64,000 bases of DNA from Microstegium vimineum (Eukaryota > Streptophyta > Magnoliopsida > Poales > Poaceae): NCBI GenBank assembly GCA_022036555.1, contig CM039123.1, positions 11,719,217-11,783,216 on the forward strand, read 5' to 3'. The position numbers and the translations under genes are program-made. Positions 46,049 through 57,228 of the stretch are shown here, one piece after another. The notes beneath the pieces are model-generated. The model made no database searches and had not been told where the DNA came from. It saw only the letters and a program-made list of their open reading frames with translations. Position 1 is the stretch's first letter; each line of letters opens with the position of its first letter.

Positions 46049-46858
46049 CTAATTCTTCTTGATCTTCTTGAAGTACTTTGGTAGCCCAAACTCTTCACGA
46101 AGCTCATCTTGCTGTTGGTAACTGCGCTTGAGCTCCTTGTGCAGCCCCCTTGCTTCTACTATGAGATGGCCATACATACTCATCATCTCCTGAACGAAGT
46201 TGACGAGCTCATTCAGGACGGGGCCGCCTTCCCCGTTAGGTTCGGTGATTATCCAACCTTGCTCCGCATCGAAACGAGGGATGTAACGGTGTCGGGTGTT
46301 GGCGAGCCTTTCCCTGAATTTGTTGTGAATGGCCACATATGCAGAGAACACGGCGTCCTTCATGCTTGCTTCCATGGTAGGATGAGCAACACAGCTATGG
46401 AAGGTATAATCCACACGGTCAGCTCCTTGCCCATTAACACTTCCACAGATATAGATCTTCGCCTTCTAGTAGGTGTTGGCGATGGGGTGTTTGAATTCCT
46501 TGCAAGTGTACATTTTTGCAATCATAGATCCTGGGTGACATTCCAGCACAAGGACCACCAGTTGAGAGTGAGCGACGCTGCTGTCAGCTCCTCCTCGGAT
46601 ATACTTAGTGCGGATCCACCCTATCTCTTCTGGCAGGTCTCCTCCAGCAACATCAGGAGAAGGAGGATTAGCATCAGCAATTGGAGTATGGGGGCTCCCT
46701 TCCACGTGGTACTCTTCGTCACTGGAGATTTCCTGGACCTCCTCCTCTGGTTCTTCTTTGGGTTCCATCACTGGTTCCCGGGGCTCAGGAGGGGCAATCT
46801 GCTGATGAGGAGCACGTTCACTGGAACTGAGGCGAGCTAATCGGCGAAGGGTAGGCAT
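46049..46858 (-). pseudogene. Extra ORF upstream of gag (ORF0-like)
   Basis: On the minus strand an ATG at 46858 starts a frame of about 270 codons ending at 46049, with a single in-frame TAG at 46468-46466. The N-terminal third is basic (MPTLRRLARLSSSER), then strongly acidic and Pro-rich (EPKEEPEEEVQEISSDEEY). The C-terminal part is mixed, with a helical region (VNFVQEMMSMYGHLIVEARGLHKEL) and a Lys-rich end (KYFKKIKKN). It lies between the 5' LTR and gag. Rice elements such as RIRE3 and RIRE8 are reported to carry an ORF0 in this position. I recognise no domain and cannot assign a function. Confidence 0.65.
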
Positions 46859-47032
46859 CTTTAAACATGACAAAGATAGAGATAAATTAGAACAAAATTT
46901 TCACAATAGAATAAGCTAGGTGAAGCATAAACAGTTTGAGAAAATATATGACCAAGAATTAAAGCATGAAAAGAGAGAGTAAAGATAAGATAAGAAGACC
47001 ATTCTAACTAGGCTTGCGCCCTACAGTCAACC

Positions 47033-47048
47033 AGACTTTGATACCAAT
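47033..47048 (-). other. Chromovirus primer-binding site
   Basis: On the minus strand TTGGTATCAAAGTC follows the 5' LTR, matching the initiator tRNA-Met type of primer site (TGGTATCAGAGC) with small changes. Confidence 0.75.
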
Positions 47049-47049
47049 T

Positions 47050-49799
47050 TGTCACACCTAATTTTAAGGATAAAATTGAATGCGAAAACTTATGTGCGCC
47101 TAGAGATCAATCACACACATAAGCCGACAAATCTTTGAATAGTACCATTACAGAGTGCTTATTACATAACGAATAATAGTCTTAATCAAAACAGCGAAAA
47201 ATAAAGATAACTCTCGCGACAAAGCTCCACTTCACAGGGAACGCCAACTGGTTGACCACTAGCCTAGTACTCCTCACGGTAGTCTTTATAGGTCATCTGA
47301 TGAGGTTGATAAAGCAAGGGTGAGCACTTGAAGTACTCAGCAAGAGTAACACAGGGTTATGAAGCTCAAAGGCTGACATTGTCTGTACTGTGGTTGCTTT
47401 TAACTTGGTCAAGTTTTACCAATACTTAGCTTTAGTTATGCATACCCAGTTGATAAACCACATGATAAGAATAATAATCATCCTTAACAATTAAACAACA
47501 TGATCATCTACACTGTGAGTTTTCCAGGTCGCTCGTGACCGTGAGCACGGCTATCATGATAGATTTACACTCTGCAGAGGTTACGCATTTTACCCACAAG
47601 CCGTGTTGCCCATATGCCCGGGTTTATAACTCCCATAACACTGCCAAGGTGAGCGGACAGGGTACACTACGAAGTCTTTCAAAAGTTCTTTCTAGCATGT
47701 AGCAGACCCTACAGACCCAATGCAAAGGGGTATGTAAAGCCTCTACTCGATGGTACCCTTACGAAGCGGTCACCACCCTAGACCATGCCCTACAACCAGC
47801 TCGGCAAAGGAGACTTTCACGAAGCACAAGCATGCTAGTCCAAACTTCATACTTAACTAAAGTCAAAGCCATGATAGCACTCATGGTTGCGTTATTATCC
47901 CAGCTTTTGTCCTACAGTGGGGTCCTATTCCATGTTGCTATAAAAGCCAATTTTAGATCATCGTTGCATAATCCATTAGTCAAGATTCATCTCATAATTC
48001 ATAAAGCATAGCAGATCTAGCCATATGCAATAGTAACCCAAGGTGACAAGGTACAAGGTAACAAGCTATGGTAGAGATCTAAATAGGAATCAATTGAGAC
48101 ACATGCAATCATGACTAGATGAATTATGGTGAATAGGACAGCAAGGAGGATCCCATGTTAAACTTGCCTTGGTCACAAAACTCCTGGGGCTCTTGGTCTT
48201 CTGCAAAGAACTCTGGAACACCGAAAATCTCACCGGCTGTACTCAATCAACATCACCACGCAATCATCCGACAATCATACACGAAGCAATAAAGATATAA
48301 TTAGAACATTACACCATAAACAATAAAGAGGTTTTGAAAAGATTATAAAACAGATCTATACGATACTACGATCACATAGACACTTGTTTCACGCTAATCG
48401 GATATAAAACGATTAAGCTATAGATTAAATAAGATTTTAAAGAGCAAGATTAAAGTATATAAAGAATTAATCTAAGCTTTTATTTTCAAAAGTGATTAAC
48501 ATAGATTGAATCTATACTACTGGATAGAGCATAAAATGACGGATCTAACGCAACTTGAACGGATCAAAACGGATCTAAAACGAGCAAGTTATTAGCATTT
48601 AAAAACGGTGGCAGATCTATAAATAGATGAACTTTATTGAATTAAAACAAATTCGTAAAATTCATATATATTCGGATCAGACAGAATGGCGGGTTGATTT
48701 ACCAAAAACCGAGGGGCTCTTTAGCAAAACATACTGCGAAGGGGTATGGCTGATCTGATCCATTGAATCTCAGATGGATGGATGAGATTAGAAGGTGGGA
48801 ACAGGGAAAGAAATTCCCATCGGGGGAGCAGAGCTCCGGCCGGCTGGTGCCATGGCCGTACGACCCGAGCTCGTCGGCGACACGCTCACGAAGGCTACGG
48901 TGCCCGGTTTTTCGATTCGAAAGCACCGGGAGAACGAGGGAGGAACCGCGAACTCACCTAGGGCAACGGCGGGGCTCGGAGATGACCGTGGGCGGCTGGC
49001 GACGCGTACAGCGGACGTCGGCTTCCTGCAGAACGATGGCGAGGTCGCGTGAGCAAAACCGAGACGAAAAGAGAGGAGCAAGGGGTTCGGCGAGTTCGGC
49101 TGAGCGACCCGAAGCTTCACCGGGGACCTATGGCATTGACGAGGCGATTTGCGAGCTTCTCGACGGAAGTTGTGCGGCGAAGCTCGTCGGCGGATCGGCG
49201 CTGTGCTGCTGCTGTGAGGAGAGGGCTCGTACTGCAAGATGAGTTTGCAAGCACGAGGGCGGCGCTATTTATAGGGCCAGGGCAATGAGCCCGATGCGGA
49301 TACGCGTGCGTATACGTCATTTACGCGGAGGTTGTTGCGGCTCTGCCGAACAGAGTCCTCTGTGGACTCGGCTGAAGGTAGAAGGAGAGGGGCTGACTAG
49401 TGGGGTCAGTGCGTCAGCAGCACAAGGAAAGGGATCGGTGGTGCAAGGAGCTGGGCTGGCCTTCGAGGCGAACTAGGCCGAGGCCAATGCCCGCGCGGGA
49501 GCAGTAGTGTGGCTAGGCCGACTTTAGAGAGAGAAGAAAGAGAGCTTTTCTTTTTGCAATTGATTTTGCAAATTGGTTTTCTAAAATTGTTTTTAAATAT
49601 CTTTGCGAGTTTTGTAAACCAATCAATACAAAAGAAATAATGCAGAGGCATGCTATGCACATACATGTTGAACCCTAACATGAGATGTTTATTTTAGTTT
49701 TACTTATTTAATTCTATGATCACAACAATAAAATCAAATTAAGACAAATTAAATTTAAATTCAAACCTAATTTGCTAATTCAAAGTTTAGGGTTTTACA
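47050..49799 (-). repeat. Chromovirus 5' LTR, uninterrupted
   Basis: 2750 bp. On the plus strand it begins TGTCACACC and ends GGGTTTTACA. A minus-strand TATA box is at 49266-49273. It lacks the Tat insertion and so preserves the empty site at about 48463. The Gly/Arg/Ser-rich ORFs at 48763-49320 recur in the other LTR and are not genes. Confidence 0.93.
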
Positions 49800-49804
49800 A
49801 TGCC

Positions 49805-50607
49805 ACATCCGTTTCCTCACCAACATATGACTTAATAAATGGTAATGAAATAGTTGGTGAGAACAATGTTTGCATATGTGGCACTTCTACTTCCTCTAGT
49901 TCTTGTGAGACTAACATTTTGAAGGAAGGAGAAGCTTGTGATCGGTGGAGGCCAAATGATGAATCTACCTCACCTTGATGCTCAACTATCCATGCCACCC
50001 GTCCTATGTGCCTCATGGCAAAAGGTGAGAAGGTACAATCAAAAGTCAAACCTCCATCTCCTCCTAGTGACATCTCTAGTAGTGATCTTAGTGGTAGCTC
50101 TAGTGATGGTGAATCTAGTGATGAAGAAAGTAATAACATAATTAAAAATTGGATCCTAATACCAAACTCTTTATCACAAAGCTATTGGAGGATTTAGATA
50201 GTGTACAAGTTGTGCTAGCTGATAGAGATGAAAATCTTGAAGAAATTGAAAAGATGTATATTGGTTGCAAGGAAGCTCTTTCATTAGAGAGAAGTGAGGT
50301 GGACTCCTTGCACAAGGCCTTGGCCGAAGAGCAAGAAGGACATGCTCTTACAAGGAAGGCCAATATTGCACTATGACAAGTATTGTGTCTTAATTGAAAA
50401 GCACAAGGAACTTGAGCTGCAATATAGTCATCTTTGGGAGAGCACCCCACAACCCTTTAAATCAAAACACACCTCTACTCCCTCCACTAGCCAAGGTTGT
50501 GGAAAATTCTTTAATCTTGATTTGAATATTTCTACCACTATATTGCCAATATGGAAGTTATGAGAAAAGGGATTGTTAGGCTCAATGAAATAATAACAGG
50601 AGGGTGC
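49805..50607 (+). pseudogene. Second Sirevirus gag, middle part
   Basis: Resumes the gag of the second Sirevirus after the chromovirus. It shows the CLMAKGEK block, a Ser/Asp-rich stretch (SSSDLSGSSSDGESSDEE) and a long coiled coil (about 50150-50420, e.g. LLEDLDSVQVVLADRDENLEE) typical of Sirevirus gag. Several frameshifts and stops. It is cut at 50612 by a solo LTR. Confidence 0.78.
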
Positions 50608-50612
50608 ATGGG

Positions 50613-53600
50613 TGTTGACGCTAAGAATGACACTCTTTTACATATCCAAAATACTGTCAACAGCCTTAGGATCAAGGGTAGAATAACACTTCATGAACAT
50701 ATTTATCACTAATAAGTTCCACAAGTACTTGGAAAGCTTTATTTTGCAGGGAATAGCATTTTAGGCCAATCAGCAATGCTGGAAGCTCCTTTTGCACATC
50801 TCCCGATGTGTGATTTGAGCCAAACTCCAGAACCTCTATACCATGAGACTCCTGACATGTCCAGGAGCTCCCACAAGAAATCCTGGCTCCAAAGGAGTCA
50901 AATCATGATTGGCCGATACTAGTCTGGACCCTTCTGGCTAGCCAAGCCAGCATGATCCATGACAAAGCTATTCCAATAATTGGATGCAACATGTGCTTTC
51001 ATTCAATGCTCCAAATCAAGTGCACAAAGAGCCATGGGCCCACATCAAGTGAACCAGCATGACAAACACCTCAAATGAATCATCCAAGACTCCATGACAA
51101 GTGGGACCACATTCTAGAAGGCAATGGTGGGCTCCAGACCCCTAGGAGGGTCAGCCGATACCCCAGAGGGGGCTACTAAAAGGTCTAGATATGGCTAGAG
51201 GGGGTGAATAGCCTATTAAAAATTCTACAACAACACTAAGCAAACTTGTTAGAATAAAACACGACGTACAACAAGTTTGCACTAGCACTAAAGGGTCGGC
51301 AAGCCACCTACCACAATACTAGTTACTAGCAAGATATAACCTATGTCACACACAAGACCTAGAGAACTAGTGCTACTAGACTAAGCTACACAAGCTAATC
51401 TAGAATCTCTACTTTGCAAGAATGTAAGAATGTAAGTGCAAAGCTAGAGTTAGGAGGGTTATACCAACGTGGAGAGTAGCAACCAATAGATATCCAATCA
51501 ATAAGCAATCACAATATGAATCCTCGATAGAGACAAGATGACACAATGATTTTTACCGAGGTTCACTTGTTTGCCAATAAGCTACTCCTCGTTGTAGCGA
51601 TTCACCTACTTGGAGGTTCACGCGCTAATTGGCATCACACGCCAAACCCGTCACTGGGTGCCGCAAAACCAACACAAGATAGGGATCCACAAGCTACGAG
51701 CAATCCACTAGAGATACCTTTCGCGAACTCCCGCGGGGAAGGTTCAAGAACCCCTCACAATCCACCGATCGGAGCCGGAAACAATCACCTTCCTTCGCTC
51801 AGCGATCCTCGTCGCACCAAGCCATCTAGGAGGTGGCAACCTCCAAGAATAACAAGAGCTCCCACTATGACGACGATCACCAAGTGCCACTAGTATGCAA
51901 TCAATAGAGCAATGCACTTAGTTCACTCAATCTCTCATGAAATGATCAATTATTGTCAAGAGGATGAGTGGGTGGAGCAATCTCAAGAAAGCACAAGTGT
52001 ATGAGTGATGTAGGAGTGCAAGCGTTGCCCCAAAGGGCCGGCCATATCACTTATATAGCCCTCACACACAAGCTAGTCGTTATGCCCCAAAAACACAGCC
52101 TCTGCGTCCACTCCGGACGCTCTTTTCACAAGGGGTCCGGACCATTGGTAGCGTCTGGACCCCTTCACAACCGAGCACCAAACCCTCTGATCCATCCTCC
52201 AGACGCAACCTCCAGATGCGCACAAAGCGTCGTCCGGACCAATGGCTCGTTCACGCCTTCGCCTCAGCTTGCCACGTGTCTCCGGACGCTCTCTACACTC
52301 CGGGTCTAGACTCCCAATAGTATCGTCCGAACTCTATGCAGAGAGCTCCCGAGAGCCCCTTTTCCTCCGGACACGTGTCCGGAGTCTCCTGTCTGGACAC
52401 CAACACCCATCCGGACCTCATGCAGAGATGAACCAAAGAGGGCAAACACTCTGGACGCACGTCCGAAGCTCCCTGTCCGGACATGACATTGCGTCCAAAC
52501 CTCTGTCCACAGCACAGACTACCTAGGGTGTGTGTTCAGACGCACACGCGATGGTCCGGACACACCGAAACCCTAGCATTCGGACCCCTGTCACTTCTCC
52601 AACTTCCTCCAACTCTCTTCCAAGCTTCCATGAGCTAACACTAAGTGATCTCAACACTTGTGCACGTGTGTTAGCTTTTAGTTCACATATTTCTTGGAAT
52701 TAGTTGGTTCTCCTCACTAGTTCAATTGATTTTAAATGCAATGCAATGAACCTAGTGGCACATGATAACCGCAATCAAACACAAGAGCTCCCTCCTTGAT
52801 AGTAGGACTATTTATCCTAAATATGATCACACCCTCTATGATGTCTTGATCACCAAACCAAAAATGGTTCATATATCACCTTTGCCTTGAACCCTTTTCT
52901 TTTCAATTCACCTCCACCATGCTAGAGCCTTTGCAATCACCACCTTGATCCATTTGCTCCATTACATGGCATGTACCAACCTATCTCATGATTCACACTT
53001 AGAGATCCAAGGTTAGTACTTAGGTAGGTTTCATCAATTACTCAAAACCAAACACATGAGGGACTCTCAGCTACCCCCCCCACTAGGTCCCTAAGTAGTG
53101 GTGACAGCTTCTAGAAGCCCTGGGCAGGGCCTACCTACCATAGGGGGTCGGTCGATGCCCCCTAAGCCCCTGAGGCTCCTGGTGACTCCCCCACGCATTT
53201 AACACATGCTAAAATCAAGACCCTCCACTCTAAGTCGGTTTAGAGGCGGTGGATCCAAGGGTCCAGAATTGAAGCCTCCTGGATCAATGACGTGGCGGTG
53301 GAGTAGCCCCTACTCCACCTCCCACTATAAATGGAGGCTCACAACCCCCTCTTCACTCATGGTGGACAAGCCTACAAGATCAAGCACTTAGAATTATCTT
53401 AGTAGTTAGTCTAGTGTGGGAGTTAGAGTAGAGTTGAGCTGTGCTCGGGATTTCCGGAGACGTCTCCTGGAGAGTCTGGTATAGCTCTTGTATCTTTCCT
53501 TCCTTGTAAGACTTTACTTTATTTAATATATTACTTTTCCTCTACTTTACTTAGTATTTACTTTGAGCATTACTATACTAGTTATAGTATTGTTGTGTGC

Positions 53601-54313
53601 TTTTGCTTATTACTAGCCTTTACATTAATAGTCTGTGATCCTTGTGGCCTTTCCCGTATGCGATCATTGCCTGTCATAGGGTACTTTGGTTGTAGATCAC
53701 AATTAAAGTAGTAAGTTGTGTGTAAGCGTGGTGCTTATACATAATCTTACCCTTGGTTACCGCTTGTTGCATGGATTGTTTGTGGTAGCTACAAAGAGAG
53801 TGACAGCCTTGTCTAGTCTTTGTATCCCACCACGTGTTCTTAGGCAAGTTCTTAAAAGATAAGGCCCCCATAAAAATAGAGCATGGTCCGGTAGGAGTTT
53901 TTCCCTCCTACTGATGTATCCACTCGCCTAGCATACTTATATTGAGGAGACAAACTATTGTGTTTAGACTAATTAATTGGCTAAGTACACTGAAGTAGAA
54001 GTGAATTGCATAGGAGTCCCTATCTCTCTCGTTGTCCTCCCACCTAGCTATACTTACTAGTTATTCTAAGTTATCATTTACCTTAGCTTGTTCATTCATC
54101 ACCTTTCCTATCACATTATTCGATTACCCCCCTATACTAGTTGGTACTAAGTTGAGGTGTTCTCTAGGATCTCTCTCTAATTACCATTTCTAGCTCCGCT
54201 TTCCCTTGGGAAAATATAAATTACGATACCTTGGAATACTCCTAGGTGAAGTGCTACAACGGTATAATTTGTGCGCTTGCGGATTTATCCAATAGTCATA
54301 AGAAATACCAACA
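50613..54313 (+). mobile_element. Solo LTR with a nested solo LTR
   Basis: Starts TGTTGACGC and ends AATACCAACA, with a perfect 5-bp duplication ATGGG (50608-50612 and 54314-54318). Without the nested insertion it is about 1.8 kb. It has a TATA-like box at 53326-53333 and no coding domain. Same family as 1830-3343, opposite orientation. Confidence 0.87.
51177..53069 (-). mobile_element. Nested Sirevirus-type solo LTR
   Basis: Perfect duplication GCTAC (51172-51176 and 53070-53074). On the minus strand it starts TGAGAGTCCCTC and ends with the CTATTCACCCCCTCTAG block shared by Sirevirus LTRs, then GACCTTTTA. TCCGGAC/GTCCGGA motifs are dense at 52090-52600. A TATA-like box (CTATATAAG) is near 52055 on the minus strand. 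ORFs at 51546-52526 are chance frames in the LTR. Confidence 0.85.
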
Positions 54314-54318
54314 ATGGG

Positions 54319-54686
54319 TGACATGAGCAAGGCAAAGTTGGTACAAATCAGCCTGCATAGATGGTGGCACAACATCAACCCCGAGCAGCACAACCACCTA
54401 AGGGCGGCAATACCACCCCCACAGAAAAGGGAAGGCTACCACTTCTACCCCTGCTCAAGTCAAGCCCAAAAATAAGGTCTCCAAGTCAAAGCAAGAACCT
54501 TAGAAACCAAAGAAGATTCTCATCACTTCAAGTGCAAGAAAGAGGATCACCATGTGAGAGATTGCACTGTGAAGAAAGAAGAGAAGGGCATGAGCAAGAT
54601 CCAAGAGAAGAAGAAGATGACTCATGTTAAGTGCTCCAACATGGGACACAATGTCTCTATGTGTTCCAACAAGGTTGATGACCAAG
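54319..54686 (+). pseudogene. Second Sirevirus gag, zinc-knuckle part
   Basis: Continues the gag after the solo LTR. Two decayed zinc knuckles are readable in alternating frames: one near 54530 (KCKKEDHHVRDC) and one near 54635 (KCSNMGHNVSMC), each lacking the first Cys. Cut at 54687 by another LTR. No protease, integrase or RT of this element is in the window. Confidence 0.75.
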
Positions 54687-57228
54687 CTGAAAGCCCATGG
54701 TTTGGTTTTGAGTAATTGATGAAACCTACATTTGTGCTAACATATTGCTCTCTAAGTGAATGCATGAGATAGTTTGGTGCAAGCAATGTGTTGGATCTAA
54801 ATGGATCAAGGTGTTGATGGTGGAGCTCAAACATGGAAAATGGAAAGGAAAATGGACTCAAGGCAAAGGTGATATAGGAGTCATTTTCAGTTGAGTGATC
54901 AAGACACTATAGAGAGCGTGATCACATTTAGGATAGATAGTCGTACTATCAAGAAGGGAGAACATGCAAATGATTATGATTATCATGTGCCACTAGGACA
55001 TATCTCATTGCATATACATATGAACTAGTGAAGAAACATGAACTTAATTCCAAGAAATTATGAAGTAAAAGCTAATACACATGCACAAGTGTTTGGATCA
55101 CTTAGTGTTAGCACATGGAAGCTTGGGAGAAACTTTGAAGTTGTTACGGTGAAGAAACTAGCTCCGGACTCTAGGGTATGCTTGGGTCCAGACCAACTCG
55201 CTTGGGTATGGAGGCATCCCTAGCCTCTCTGTGCTGAGCACAGTAGGTATGGACGTTGTCTTTAGTTCGGACACTTGGGTCCGGACGCCGTCCAGAGCAT
55301 TTTGAACTCTCTGTTGCTAACTGGGTAAGCTCCGGACGTGAGCTTTGATGTGTCTTTGTGAATTATTAAGAGTGGTTAGAGTACTTCAAATTTAAATGAA
55401 TCACCTTCCATATGATGATTTTAATGTCTCTTGCGAACACATGGTTGATATGTGCCCATGTAGTTCAGCTTTGATGATGAGCGATTGTTCAAACATGTGA
55501 GTATTTCAGTTTGAGTGGTTTATTCTAACCCTTGCGAAAACATGTGTCTGCCTGTCTATCGGCTTGTGGTGTGCAGGTGCTATGTCCGGAGACAGTGGTC
55601 AATGGCGTGGAGAAGGTCGAGTAGAGGCTTGTCGTGCCGATGGACTGAGAGCGGTGAAGGGCGGAAGTGGGGCTCAGACCGAGGGACCATGGGCGCCGGA
55701 GGACTAGTTGTGGTGGCTATTACTTGGCACCGGCGAGCGCGAGAAGACATGGAGGTAGATCTAGTTGACCAAGTCAAGACGGCGGACGAGCGGGTCAAGC
55801 AGAGGCTCATGGGACTCGGAGTCCGACCGGGCGAGGGCAAGGTGGCTCGAGTTGAGCGGTTTGGTGGTTTGGGCCTCAAAACCATCGGAGGACGGTTTCC
55901 GAGTTTGGGCCTCAAAACTCAGGGTTCGGTAGTTGAGCCCAAAGCTATCGGTGGAGGGTTTTGCGGGTTTAGGCCTCAAAACTCGGGCGGAGCTTCCGAG
56001 GAAGCGGGGATGGCACGTGGCGGAATCCTGGAGGTTGCGTCGAGGCGACGACAACCCCTGGCAGGAAGCGGGGTCATCCATTCAAATCGAGGAAGATATT
56101 TTCCAGAGCTTGGACTACAATTCTTAGGCTAGGTAGTTCACTCATGTATCTAGGGGGGTCTTTGGGAAATAGTCAAAGCTTGTTAAATAGGGGATGAAGG
56201 GGTATCCCTCATCCCATCTCTTGCATTCCATCTTCCACCTCCCAACTCCTAGGTTTTCCCTCTCCCTAGGCCTTCTTACTTGAGATCCACGGAGTCTCCC
56301 GTGTAAAAACTTGAGATTGTTACGAGGAATCGGAGGCCATAACCTCCGTAGGCCATGGTGCCTTTGGGTTCGTGATCGTGTCCTGAGTTTTGCTTGTGTT
56401 CTTCACATTTTGCTTTTTACTCCTCTTTGATCCCAAGTTGAGATCTTTTTGTAGGGAGTGGTTCATGCAAATCCGTTTGAACCAAGTTGTTCGTAATCGA
56501 GAGGAGCATCTTTGCACCAAAGGATTCCTCCTCAAACCTCTCGAGTACGCAGATCGGGTGATTTCTTTGTGGGGTTCTTCGTTCTTGAGTTTTCTCCCGA
56601 ATTTCTTATCTTCTCTTTAATCTACGCCAAATTGAGCGATGATTTCTTCGGGATAGCTCCCCAACTGCATTAGGATCATGCCTACAAAGTTTGGTTGCAG
56701 TTGGAGATCATTTGGTTAGGTTTTGGGAAGATTTGGTGGAGAGAAAATTGTTTTTTACGTTCCTGCGCTCTATTCGTGAGCGTCGGACGCTGCGCGTCTT
56801 TGTGTCGGACGCTAGGACCCAGCGTCCGTCGCCACTGCTATTTGCGCGAGTTAACTTGGCGCCAGACGCTCACCAGTGTCCGTCGGCCTCTCGCTAGAGC
56901 GTTCGTCGGTTTTGAGTTTTACAGGCTCTCTGCTCATTTTGCGTCGGACGCTCCTCAGCGTCAGTTGGTTACGCGTCGGACGCGTCCGACGCCCAGCCGC
57001 CTGCTTTCCTCTCTGCAGCGCTCTCTGGAAGCGCGACGGACAATCGCCCAGCGTCCGTCGCCCAGAGTCCGATGGTTTGCTTCAGCGTCCGTCGCCCTGA
57101 GTCTGCAGCGTCCATCGCATCTCAACGGCGCATCCGTCGCCCTGGGATTCAGCGTCCGTCACCTGCTCTTCTTGTTGTTTTCTCCTGTTTGCTTCGGGGC
57201 TTGTTTCTCCGTATTCGTGGATAGCTCC
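54687..57228 (+). mobile_element. Sirevirus-type LTR, cut on the right by another insertion
   Basis: Starts TGAAAGCCCATGG, with a TTTGGTTTTGAGTAATTGAT block also found at the start of the nested LTR (minus strand of 51177-53069). It has TCCGGAC motifs at 55160-55590 and a dense cluster of AGCGTCCGTCGCC and its complement at 56780-57160. The expected LTR end block is not reached before 57228, where the next element begins, so the rest lies outside the window. ORFs at 55515-56132 and 56695-57261 are in repeat-rich frames and I do not call them genes. Confidence 0.65.

Larger units (their letters stand above)
25141..49799 (-). mobile_element. Chromovirus (Tekay/Del-like Gypsy), split by a Tat element
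   Basis: Minus orientation: 5' LTR 47050-49799, primer site, leader with an extra ORF, gag, protease, RT, RNase H, integrase with chromodomain-like end, polypurine tract, then 3' LTR in two pieces (25141-26553 and 39628-40968). The target duplication ATGCC is perfect (25136-25140 and 49800-49804). Without the Tat insertion the element is about 11.6 kb. LTR ends are TGTAACACCC...TGTGACA-type. It sits inside the gag of the second Sirevirus. The left LTR halves look about 98% identical by eye, so insertion is fairly recent, yet the coding region already carries stops and lost catalytic residues. Confidence 0.93.

Noticed and set aside
48763..49320. Gly/Arg-rich ORFs on both strands
   Set aside because: They recur at the matching place in the other chromovirus LTR (39929-40455), so they are LTR sequence near the promoter, not genes.
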